Shown here piece by piece: positions 47,113-58,295 of a stretch of 64,000 nucleotides of DNA (positions are counted from its first letter, which is position 1; the number at the start of each line of letters is the position of its first letter). The notes under the pieces were generated by a model that searched no databases, was not told the DNA's origin, and worked only from the letters and a program-made list of their open reading frames with translations. The position numbers and the translations under genes were made by a program. Where the stretch lies: positions 79,803,212 through 79,867,211 of the forward strand of contig JAVMKO010000009.1 in assembly GCA_032164245.1 (NCBI GenBank). Reading direction: 5' to 3'. The DNA is from Sternotherus odoratus. Taxonomy: Eukaryota; Chordata; Testudines; Kinosternidae.

Positions 47113-50100
47113 ACCTTTTTTCTCTAGCACCCACAGAGCAGTATGGACACAAAAAATATAACCTTAAACCACTCCATTGCATACACAATTCTCTTTCTTG
47201 GAGGAGGAGAATAAACCTGAAGTAACAGATGCTAGTTGCATTGCTTAATGCATGAAGGTACTCAGATGCTACAGAGATGGGGGAACGGTATAGAACAGAA
47301 TAGATGGTGGAAACTGTATTTTGATTAGTCAATGAGTCCCAGTATAGGGCATCTAGAGTTGGTTAGAAACCCCCAGTTCCTGCCTCGGGAAACTGCTAAC
47401 AAAAACAAAGCATACGTTCATTCATTTGGCCAAAACTTGGTAACTTCAGGCTGAAGCGTTTGATTCAGAAATGATGACATGGTATTTCATGGGAACTGAA
47501 GTTCAGTTCCCTTATGCCCATATTTTCCTTTCTGGGCCTGGTTCCTTGGCTGATTATATCTCCCATGATGCACCGTGGCTTCCCCTCTTCCTGAGCTGCT
47601 GTAGACTTTCTTCCAAACTATATGGTGGCAGTATATCATTGAGGATAATAGTTCCGCTGGCAAGCCTGGCCCCTACAGGAGACTGGGGGTATGTGGTGCC
47701 TGAACTACAACTCCCGTGAGGTACCACGGTGGTATGTCTCAACTGACATATTTTTGCCTCACGTTTACAAACAACGAACCTACCAACCAAACAAATAATT
47801 GTACAGATATTCAATTTTTCAATCATAAATTGAAATTTTCAGTGGAAAGGACACATTTTTCACTATATATACATTTTATTTCATTTTTATTAATGTGTTT
47901 ATTTGGAATCCCAATTTTATGTCCTAATAGTGCTAGGGTGTTTGTCCTCATTTATCGGTAGAGTTTACCCATCTAGGTAGAAACAATTTCTTTGTCTTTA
48001 GAGGACCAATTCAGCATATTTTTAAGTCCCTGCTTTTCTCAGTTGGGGCAATGTTAGGGAAGGATTCCTGTCCTTTTTGAAGATCAGTGCAGAAGATGAG
48101 TTAGTGGAATGTTAACCAGAGGCACTTGTTAGCTGAGTGATGAGATTTACCATGACAATATCTAGTAATAATATTTAATCTCTCCTTGAAAGATGGAGAT
48201 TTGGTTTCTTTTACAAATATTTGGATTAGAATGATCATCATTTCATGGATCATTGCTCAAGCAAGAACTACAGGATCATTCCCCTCAGCAGCAATAAAAT
48301 AAAGAACTATTTGCTGACATGTTTATAGAATTCAGATTAATTTCCTATCCTACAAAAATTGGCTATACAGGTTGTGATGTTCCCCTCTGGTGTTATCTGG
48401 ACTGGTGAACTGCTAGGTCACTCCAATCCTTGACTCTGGGAGCCAGCCTTACCCGGCTCTGCTGTGAGCACCCCCACTCCAGATCTTCAGCTGGTGCAAA
48501 TCTTTTGATGTCAGCTGACCTACACTATTTGAAATCTGGCTCAGTGTACTCCATCATTACATTCTGGCCTACAGAACTCAGATATAAATTGTTAGAATTT
48601 TAGCTCCATTACAGGGGGATAACACTGGGTAACTCTACTGAATTTAATAGGGTAATTTAGATCAGAATCTGGTTCACCTTAAAAAAACAAATTCAGTAAA
48701 TGAATAAATAAGAATGATTGTAATAGTTCTGGATGTTCTACTAAAGCCATGCATCTTTTGACAATGTGTCATGTGTCTGTTCCTCCCCAGAGCACAATTA
48801 ATACCAGTGCCTGAGGCCTTGTATCTACCCTTTCTGGAGATGGAGAGTTTAGGCCAGGAAGCAGTTCTAGACTTCTATAGTACTTGTATTTAGCAGTGTG
48901 CAAGTACTAATTTGGGTAAGTCCTGCCCAGTGGGCTCTCTCCCCCCATGCTTCTGTTGTCCTGCAGAGCCAGGAACAATCAAGCACCTTCATTTGCAGCC
49001 TTAGAGACAGATTTTGCTACCCTCACCCACGTGACCCGCACATGTGTCGTTACTCTGAAATCAATGGACCTATTCTCTGAGTATGGTGCTCCTCAGAATA
49101 AGCAAAATGGCAGAATCCATCTTTGATGGAAATAAGGAAAGGATGTTAAAAATGCAGCGAATATCGCATCGGTGCTAATGTCAATATTTATTTCTTACTG
49201 TTGGAATGAAGCAAACATTAGCAATTGTTGTGACTGCTGGGGTTAGTCTGCTCCTCAGGGAGATTTCAGATGTGATGTGGTGCCGAATTTGATCCATGCT
49301 GTGTACGAGGGTGCAAACACAATGCCCTTCAGGCCTAATCCTGACCCTGCTGATGTTTCGCATTAAAATTGCCAACGTATATCTTAGCTTAGCATCCCAT
49401 GTTATTGACTCCACAGTAAATGCAATCTGGAATTGCAAAGGAAATTAATTGTCTCCCATACAGCATATCCATCATGTGCAAGCAATAGAACGACTTTGGA
49501 TAATCATGAATGCCTTTTCCATTTAGCTAAAAATAAATATTGAAAAAACAAGGTAATCATCCACTGTGTAAAAATATTTTTTCTTCTCTGTCTTAAATCA
49601 TACTGACACCCACCTAATTACCAAGATACTCCTACGGATGCCTCCCCCAGGGTACTTATGATATAAGATTTCAGCTTTCCAGATTGGCCCCTGGACCAGA
49701 TGACGGTTAGGAGGGCACTTATTGATTATTCTCTGATGTATGACTCACATATTTCTCCCCCTGTAACAGAGGCAGCTCACTTGCAGTTGGATTCTTCAGC
49801 CCTGGACATTTTTAAACCAAGACCGCATGTTTTTCTAACCGAATTGCTCTAGTTCTAATCGAAATGAATTCCTAGTCGTCCTGTGACCTGTGTTATACAG
49901 GAGGCCAGAGTATGTGATCCCACTGGTAACGTCTGGCTTTATAATCTGTGAATCCTGGGAGACACCATCATCTCACTTGTGATTGCTCCTTTGAGACACT
50001 AATCCGTCTCTGTCCATGCTCCAAGACTGTCCCACCCACTATAAGACTTCCTATGTGCACCCTACCCTGTGACACATGTACACTCACCCTCCACTACCTC

Positions 50101-51912
50101 ATTGAGACATTTTGGCCCCACCTGGTCCCTGCTGATGGCACACAATATGCATACACCCCCAAACTATTCATCCCTTGGTCCATTCAGCACCATGAGGTAC
50201 TGAATGGTCCCAGTGTGTTATCTCCAGCAATGTTGGGAAGATTTTCAGAGGCACGCATGAGAGAGTTAGGTACCCAGAGTCCATGGCCTTTCAATGGGTA
50301 TTGGATGCCTAAATGCCCTTTGTGCCTGTGAAAATCTCTCCAGGTGTTCAATACTATGTTTACCCTGATGGTCTCACCCTGGATGATAGAGGGAGCAAGC
50401 AGGAAATGATAGAGCTGCTGGCACCTGGTGTCTAAGAGTAGCAATGAAAATAATGACAGAGTTTCTGTGGCCTCTTCCTGTCATAGCAAAAACAGGATAC
50501 AGCACTGGTATTAAGAAAGAGTTAGTTCTGGAAATGGAACGAGTTTTATGGTTGCCCACAGTAGGTGTTGTTAACAGTGTAAATATTAATAAAGAACCAT
50601 GCCAAATATTTGTAATGGACTGATCCAATACTTTGGGGTGATGCCTAAGTCATAGATATATACAGTACTTATTGTGTTAAGCCCTATATTTTGGGGAAGT
50701 GAACATTCTTCTACACAGTGTGAGGGGCTTATCTCAGGAGACAATTATATCTAAAGATTTCCTCTGCTCCCATCCCAGCACAGAGCTGTAGAATTCTATT
50801 GACTTATCTCGAGGCTGCCTATTACTTTTATAGATTGGAGATAAGCCTGTTAAACTTGTCCCATGCCAAGGACAATATCCTGTTATATAATTGTGTTGGA
50901 ATACCTGTATTAATGCCTACTTACTCTGCCCCGGATTAATTATTTAGTCTCCAAATGAAACTCTTCAGCATGAGGACAGAAGAGGTAACCACTGAAGGTA
51001 AACCAAATCACGGAGTTTATAATACAACATGTTTCAAGCATTTATGGGAAGTAATTTGGATAATCATGACAATTATGCAATTAAATGTGTCTCATAAAAA
51101 GTATACTAATTTTATAGTCACTAAGCAAAATACCAGCAAACTTAAAGACTGAAAACATTTTCAATTATCTTTCTATAATAACACCAGGAGTGAGGTGTGC
51201 AGGCAGATTGCTGTCTAATAAACCTGGTATTCAGACTTCTGATAACCTCCTTAGCAATAATAAGTTTACAAACAATTACACCTAACAAATGGAATGTAGA
51301 TGAAGCCATAAACCTGGTCTTTTAATAACACAAGCTCTTCTTAAAGACAGTTTTATAAACAAATCACTTCTCTAATTTATGACCGTGATGGCCGTGAATA
51401 CAAATTAGTGTCACAAGATTATTTAGACAGGCTACCTGATGTTCTATACAGTGCAATATGAATGTACTACTCTCACAGTAGCTGTTGTAATATTTTCAGA
51501 ATCCTTTATTTTAAGGTTAGCTCTGTGCAATACAAACTAGGAGCCAGAACTTTAGCTGCTGTAAAGTGACATAGTTCACTAACTTCCTGATTTCAGCCAG
51601 CTGAGGATTGTTGCCATGGCTTTCTATAATATCTATCAATTTTATCCATCATCTTTAAATATACATTTAAAATATGTTATGTATTTGACGTCCCCTCCAC
51701 GCCAATATGTTCATTTTGGATAAAAGAAAATAGCATTCCATATAGCAACCAACCTCCAGCGGCATAACACCCAGTGGTCACACCCTGATCAAAAGAGGTC
51801 CCAGGGTGGAGAAGATGGAGGTTTCAGGTCATGACTGAGAAACATTGGTAGAATTGTGCAGGGCAGTGTGTACAGTACCTATAGTAAAATGAGGCCCTGA
51901 AACATAAGCTCT
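47113..51912. other. Non-coding block with scattered repeat words
   Basis: No exon recognised. At 47550-47735 two words in the same orientation, 'tctcccatgatgcaccgtgg' and 'actcccgtgaggtaccacgg', resemble the ends of old DNA transposons. A GC-richer island at 48375-48500 ('gatgttcccctctggtgtta' onward) may be an LTR fragment. A palindromic repeat lies at 50240-50336. The rest shows nothing. Confidence 0.45.
50240..50336. repeat. Palindromic dispersed repeat
   Basis: GATTTTCA at the left end and TGAAAATC at the right end; inside, 'gagttaggtaccc' and 'ggatgcctaaatgcc' flank 'tttcaatggg'. Typical of the 'ttaggtgcctaa' palindromes. Confidence 0.6.
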
Positions 51913-52600
51913 TGTATCAGAGGCCTAGTATGAGCGTGAGGCCTGAAGCCTGAACTAAAGTATTAGACAAGACATTGGTAAGCAACGCTGGGCTGTGAGC
52001 CAGAGGCAGGCCCTGCTCACAGAAATTGGCAAGACGAGGGCTGCTAGAAGCACATATTAATACATAAGCACTAATAAGAGGAATGTGTGCCAGGATGACA
52101 CCAGGACATCCTGGTTCGAATGCATTCCACAGAGATAACAAGGAACAGGCAGACTCATCCTAAAAACAGGGTCAAAAGGACAACATGATGGATAGATTTG
52201 TTTGTTTGAACCAACAGGTACGAAGGGAGAAGCAGCACCCTAATGCGTAAAGGGACTGCACCTCATGCGGCACGAGTGATGAGTAATCTGTTCTGCACCT
52301 GTGTATAAGAATACGTCCTGGAGTGCACATCTTTGTCTGGCCTAGGGGGCAGTGGAAAGTCCCACCACTGACTGAGCTGGTCCATTGTCAGGGAGCACAT
52401 ATGTACTAGCGGACCTGTCGATATCTAATCCAGTGAGCTAGAGACTGTGAATAAACCTGGCCGGATGCCTTTGTACCTTACTAGAGTCTGTGGGCTTTGG
52501 GGGTTCTCTCGGGGTCTGCTGTGTCAGCGATCTGAGCAGAGCTGGGGCAGCACACAGAAGGAACACACGCAGCCGACTGTTATCATCATCGAACAAGAGC
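51913..52600 (+). mobile_element. Probable solo LTR, right boundary uncertain
   Basis: Starts TGTATCAGAGGCCTAG. It holds a TATA-like TATAAG at 52304-52309 and AATAAA at 52450-52455, about 145 bp apart, followed by a G/T-rich stretch, as in the U3-R-U5 layout of retroviral or Gypsy LTRs. I could not fix the right end: candidates are CACACA at about 52551-52556 or CCACA near 52611. No target duplication was found and no internal coding sequence is next to it. Regulatory elements are inferred from spacing alone. Confidence 0.5.
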
Positions 52601-54810
52601 AGAGTACCACACCGGTAGTGTCTGACAATAGCACCAACCTGAGTTATGCTTTAGGTTCAAGCTACATGCTGGGCTCAAGCTTGCTCCGCTTTGCAAAAAT
52701 TGTAGCTATCAATCAGGGTCTACTGGTAACTCATCAGAATCTGCTTTCCTAAATATGGAAGGGGAAATGGAATTAGCAGACAGTAGTATGTAACTGGAAG
52801 TCCCAGAATGGATGTGTGTAATATGAAGATGATCCACTGACAATTCTAGCACCGACTGAAAAAATCAATAGTTTTGGGAATCACAACTGTCTCCTCACAA
52901 AGAAAGTCCTTCCCCTACCAAGAAAACATCTAACACACAACTTCCTGGGCATCTGTCATCCATCAGCAGCCTTTCTTCTAGTTTTCATATCATCCTCCAA
53001 GGAAGGCTAGAAAACCACTAATTTCATTCCCTAGAAGTTAATGAGTGATTATGATGTAAATCCTGAGATGGTAATATCTGAATGAGTAACTATTTAACAA
53101 AAATCTTTTTCTGATAGCTAAGGATTCATTAACTGGATGTGCAAACCAAACAGGTGTAAATGCTCCTAAAAGAAGCTGAGGCACAACAATGTCAGCTAAG
53201 CTTCAATTTCTCTAATAAACCGGCATAAGTGGTATAAAAACATTTAGCTTATATAGTCACCTGGTATTTGATGCCCTCTTGTATTTGGCAATGAAGTGGA
53301 TTAGGCTGTCTTTTGATTATTTAATGAATGGAAGCATTTGATAAAATGCCTTATCCACATTTTCAGTCATTTGTCTAAATGCCTGAAAGTTTTAATCAAT
53401 GTCTTAAAAACTGGAATGAAATGAGCATTTGGACCAAATGCCTAGGTTGACGGACTGATATGCTGGTACATGTCATGGTCAATAGAAATATTGTTTTCTG
53501 CACACTTGTTTATTGGCCCAGAGCCCAAAACAGCATTGCTCTAAAGAAACATTCCTTCTGGCTTATTTTCTGTTATCTTCCCTGCATTTAACTCTGGTGT
53601 AAACAAAATACCTAAAATTCAATCATGAAAAGAACTGTACATTCCCTAAAAGCTAGAACGTTGTACTGGCCTTGCTTCAAGGGGTTGCTGTGGGTGTTCT
53701 GTCTATTTTAGCGGACTGGGAACATGCTTTGTGTTCCATGACTTTGGAGGTAAATGCTGTAGGCACTTCAAGCACTTAGGTCTATAGACGCTAACCTTCA
53801 GTGGGTTTCCATTAACTCCCACACATTCCAAGGAAGTAATAAGCTCCTTATACTAGGCCTGCCACAAATTAAGGTGCAAACACAAGGCACAGTCACTTTT
53901 AACAGCTACAATGTCTTAACCCATCCCCCTAGGATATCCACTGTCTTCTCTCTCAAGCTAGCTCCTAGGCTGCTGCTTCCAGCACCTGTTCACACACAGC
54001 CTCAGTTCCTACCATCTTAGTCCCCTCTGACCAAAGAGTGTCAAATTTCCTTTCCCTGAGCTCCAGGAATTAGAGTTGGTTGTTGAACTGGGTAACGCAG
54101 TGCCCCCTCCAATGGCTAGATCCTTTCCCGTCAGCTCAGTTGGAGTGGATGGAAGATACCTAGTAGTGAGGCAGCAAGGCCCAGGCCTTCTAAGGTATTT
54201 AAGTGCCTAACTCCCATGAATTAGGTGCCTAAATATCTTTGAGAACATGGATCGAGGTTCCTTAGACTTTAATGGTCCAGATTCTCAGCTGGTGTTACTT
54301 GGCATAGCCCTACTGAATCAGTGGGGCTGTGCCGTTGGAGAACATGGCCCATAACAGCAACATTTTTTGTAAGGACTCAATCCTGGAAGGGTCTGGTTGC
54401 TTTTTGTAGGGTTTGCCCTTTATCATGTATTAGTTTATAAACAAACAACCATGTATTAGGCCCTACACGGACATTAAATGTTAGCTGATAAGCATCCGCC
54501 ACTCTCATTGAACTCTGAGCAATTCACTTGAGGTCAATAGAAGGTGAGGGCACTCAGCACTATGTCAGAGATGCTTAGCATCTTGCAGGATCAAGCATTT
54601 GGTGAAGATTAGAAAGTGATACGGTTGATCTTGGCTGGAGTTTCTTAATGCATCTTTGCATCTAACACAGATCATATTGATTACTTAACAAAGTACCAGT
54701 GTTTTAAGCTAATGGTTTAAGATGGAATGTTTCCTCAGATAAGTGGCTTACATACACAACATTATTAAGTGACAACAGTCCATTTTCTATCCAGCTGGCA
54801 AATATATGCA
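52601..54810. other. Non-coding block
   Basis: No exon recognised. The stretch 54185-54350 carries two palindromic repeats back to back; the remainder shows nothing. Confidence 0.5.
54185..54350. repeat. Two adjacent palindromic dispersed repeats
   Basis: First: 'taagtgcctaactcccatga' faces 'attaggtgcctaaatatctt'. Second: 'cagattctcagctggtgtta' begins and 'gccgttggagaacatgg' ends it, around 'ctgaatcagtgg'. Both are members of families seen elsewhere in the window. Confidence 0.6.
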
Positions 54811-54970
54811 AGTCAGATCGTCAGCTAGTGTAAACTAATATAGCTCTGCAATGGAGATACCCTGCTTTACACTAGCTGAGTGAAAATACAAGTCAGATTG
54901 TCAGCTAGTGTAAACTAATATAGCTGTGCAATGGAGATACCCTGCTTTACACTAGCTGAGTGAAAAAGAA
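54811..54970 (+). repeat. 80-bp tandem duplication of a palindromic repeat
   Basis: 54811-54890 and 54891-54970 are identical except for about two central substitutions and slight end drift. Each unit contains TCAGCTAGTGTAAA and, inverted, TTTACACTAGCTGA, a perfect 14-bp stem. So four arms occur in a row. Confidence 0.92.
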
Positions 54971-55867
54971 AGTTAGGAGAGGGCAGTTGAGAAGGGAAAT
55001 TGGACATACTGTTGCCCGGTTTAGACTCAAGGACCTACTCACAGTTCTGAGCCCTGGGGATTTTCTCTGTGGAGCAGAAATTCATGGAGTCTGGTATTTT
55101 CTTTGATGCAGTTTTGTTTATTTACAAGGAATTTACAAAGTCCTTTTCTCTGAATGCAGGAAGAACCAAATGCAAAAGGAGTAGTTTCTTGTTTTATAGG
55201 CCCCAGATTATTTTAGGTTGCGGATTGTGATTAATTTATCTTTACAATTATATTAACTGATAGGTGTATTCACACCCATCAATCTCAGAGATTTTAACTC
55301 AATTTATTACAAGGTGAGCAAGTAATTACTTTTATCTGGAACACTTCAATAACATCATGTATAACTTCACAAGACTATCTACGTGTATGTGGCACTACTG
55401 AATGTGGAATTTGTATTATATGATTGATATGTTCTAATTTATGAACAGACAAAATCAGACGAAATAGAAATGATCTCATAGTGTACAGTATCATATATTT
55501 CTGTTCACTTCTCAAAGTAATGAATTTATACTCTTTCCTAATAAAATTAGGATTAATAGAAATGATTTTTTTAAAATGTTTGGAATTCTAAATATATTTT
55601 TCATTTGATTTATGCCAGTGTGTCTACTAGATTGTGAATAATCCCAAGAGCCAGGAGATGAAATTTGCAAGTTTTCAACATAATTTTAAAATAGGCCTCA
55701 ATCCATCTTCAGGACTTACAGGTACAAATTATAGGGAAAGTTTGTTTCAGGCACCAGTTCTCGCATTTAATTATCAGACTCCCTGATCTGCAGGCACATT
55801 AAAAAAAATTAGGGGGGGTTCTTTTGATTATTCCTAATTTGATGTAAAAAGTCGACATTCAGTTAAT
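54971..55867. other. Non-coding AT-rich block, nothing recognised
   Basis: No repeat or exon is identified. Confidence 0.5.
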
Positions 55868-55920
55868 GCTGCTCATTCTTTCTTGCTTGGTGGTTCGTCC
55901 GTCGATTCGACGAGGACCAC

Positions 55921-56493
55921 TCAGTCATCCGTAAATTGCTGGAGCTGATTTTGTCTGTGTGTGCGCAGATGGCGGATGAGGCCAATCCTTGCACATAAGG
56001 TCCGATGACAGATAGGACAGGAGATGAGGAGGACATCTCCAGCAGGGTTACTGGCACGGGCTTTTCTGGCTTGCCTCTTTTGTTCTGCTGCAGCCGTCCT
56101 TTTGGCCTCACATGATTCGGCACCTTTATACATGGAAGAGCGCCATGTAGTCCGATTCATTGCGCTCTGTTCCCAAGAGTCAGGATTGATGTCAAACGCT
56201 TTGAGGGCAACTTTGAGAGTGTCTTTGAAGCTCTTCTTCTGACCCCCATGAGACCGCTGTCCTTGTTGCAACTCGCCATAAAAAAGTCGCTTTGGTAGCC
56301 GATGGTCTGACATACGGACTACATGCGCTGCCCAGCGTAGCTGCGACTGCATCAAGATGGTAAAGATGCTGGGCAGGTTTGCTTGGGCGAGTACTTCAGT
56401 GTCTGGGATCTTGTCCTGCCACTTGATGTTGAGGATTTTCCTGAGGCTTGTTCTGTGGAAGTGGTTCAGCTTCTTGGCATGGCGCTGATACAC
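55921..56493 (-). pseudogene. RTE-like C-terminal domain with a C2H2-type zinc finger
   Basis: 190 residues in the shifted frame. The run KLNHFHRTSLRKILNIKWQD and QLRWAAHVVRM with RLPKRLFYGEL are the conserved thumb and downstream segments. A C2H2-type finger, CPICHRTLCARIGLIRHLRTH-like, sits at about residues 158-180. A UGA at 56497-56499 stands in for the Trp codon expected just upstream. Confidence 0.75.
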
Positions 56494-56651
56494 AGTTCAG
56501 GTTTCGCAGGCGTAGAGCAGTGTGGGAAGAACAACCGCCCTGTATACTTTCAGCTTGGTCCGGGTGGTGATGCCTCTTCTATTCCAGACGTTGGTGTTTA
56601 ATCTGCCAAAAGTTGCACTGGCTCTAGCGAGCCTGATATTCACCTCATCAT

Positions 56652-57080
56652 CTATGGTGGCATTTTGGACAGTGTGCTGCCAAGGTATGTAAATCTGTTC
56701 ACTGCATTGAGTCTCTGGCCATTAATAGTGATATTGGGCTCAACATAGGGCTTCCCTGGGGCCGGCTGATGCAAAACTTCAGTCTTCTTTATACTGATGA
56801 TTAGACCGTTGTTTGCGCAGGCGTTGGAAAACTTGTCTACGCTGAGTTGCATATCCGCTTCTGAGCCAGCGTTGAGAGCACAGTCATCAGCAAACAGAAA
56901 GTCTTGAATAATGTCTGTCATGACCTTGGTTTTCGCCTGAAGCTTCCTTAGGTTGAACAGCTTACCGTCAGTGCGGTACCTGATGCCAATTCCAACGTCT
57001 CCGTCTCTGAAAGCATCGGTCAACATAGCGGAGAATATAATGCTGAAGAGTGTAGGTGCCAGGACACAACCCTGCTTCAC
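56652..57080 (-). pseudogene. RTE-like reverse transcriptase, catalytic part
   Basis: In the same frame as the upstream piece. GVKQGCVLAPTLFSIIFSAM lies near the start, the catalytic FADD (FLFADDCAL) at about residues 64-67, and FTYLGSTLS near the end. The frame is lost at about 56660 by an indel, after which the coding continues in another frame. Confidence 0.8.
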
Positions 57081-57128
57081 ACCGTCTGTAACAGGAAACA
57101 GTGCAGATGACTCGCCGCTGTCCTGGAC

Positions 57129-58290
57129 TCATGCCTGCATGCCTTCATGGAACTGTTGGACCATAGAGATGAACTTCCTTGGGCATCCATACTGTGCCAT
57201 GATCTTCCACAGGCCCTCTCTACAAACAGTATCAAAAGCCTTGGTCAGGTCGACATAGGTGGAGAACAGGTCGGACCTCTGCTCCTGACACTTCTCTTGC
57301 AGTTGTCTTGCAGCAAACACCATGTCAATGGTCCCACACTTTTTCCAAAATCCGCACTGACTTTCTGGCAGAAGTCCCTGGTCCAGATGTGCTGTTAGGC
57401 GGTTCAGCAGGATCCTGGTGAATATCTTGCCTGCGATGGAGAGTAGGGATATACCTCTGTGGTTGTCACAGAGCTGCCGGTTCCCTTTCCTCTTGTACAG
57501 GTGTACAATGACAGCATCTTTGAACTCCTGCAGGATTGTCTCCTGTTGCCACATAAGTAGGAACAGTTGATGGAGCCTTTTAGTCAAGGCAGTGCCGCCT
57601 TCCTTATAAATCTCAGCTGGAATGGAGTCTGAGCCAGGAACTTTGCCACTGGAGAGGAGATGGATCGCTTTCTGCACCTCTAATAAAGTAGGCGGGTCAT
57701 CCAGTGCCTCGTTAATGGGCACTTGCGGGAGACGATCAATGGCTTCATCATTGATGGACGAGGGACAGTTCAGAACACTGTCGAAGTGTTCAGCCCACCT
57801 TACAAGAATCTTATCCTTATCAGTAATCAAAGTGTTTCCGTCAGCGCTAAGGAGAGGGCATGATCCTGAGGATGTAGGTCCGTACACTTTCAGGGCATCA
57901 TAGAAATTCTTCATGTCATGCCTGTCAGCATAGCCTTGAATCTCATCAGCTTTTCTGCTAAGCCAAGTGTCTTGCATCTGACGGAGTTTTTGCTGTATGG
58001 ATCTCCGAATATTGCTGAATGCATCTTTCTTTGATGTGGACTTGGGATTGTTAAGGTAGGCTTGATGGGCGCGGTGCTTTTCTTCCAGTAGCTGCTTGAT
58101 CTCATCACAGTTCTCATCAAACCAGACTTTATGCTTTCTGGTTGAGGGCCCCAGGATCTCTGTAGCTGTGCTGTAGACCAGCCCTCTGAGTGTCGCCCAG
58201 TCAATATCCACGTTCTGGCTGTCAAGAGGGGTGGATTCCAGACGTTCTTCCAATGCAGCCACAAAGGACTGTTTAGTGCTTGTGATCTTG
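57129..58290 (-). pseudogene. RTE-like reverse transcriptase, N-terminal part
   Basis: Up to 403 residues, the first 15-20 probably flank. It contains the linker with KVWFDENCDEIKQLLEEK, LLSSGKVPGSDSIPAEIYK at about 227-245, FKDAVIVHLYKRKGNRQLCD at about 272-291, GISLLSIAGKI at about 293-303 and YVDLTKAFDTV at about 364-374. It ends at a UGA. The next 16 codons continue in the same frame into the FADD segment, so the stop is a point change, in a CpG-type context. Confidence 0.8.
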
Positions 58291-58295
58291 CTTAC

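Larger units (their letters stand above)
55868..58295 (-). mobile_element. RTE-like LINE, 5'-truncated and broken
   Basis: About 2.4 kb on the minus strand coding for an endonuclease-to-RT linker, the reverse transcriptase and a C-terminal zinc finger. The N-terminal endonuclease is missing. Motif wording (DNHRGISLLSIAGKIFTRIL, DLTKAFDTV, FLFADDCAL) fits the RTE clade broadly; the exact clade is not resolved. Three breaks: stop at 57129-57131, a frameshift at about 56655-56668, and a stop at 56497-56499. Confidence 0.8.
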
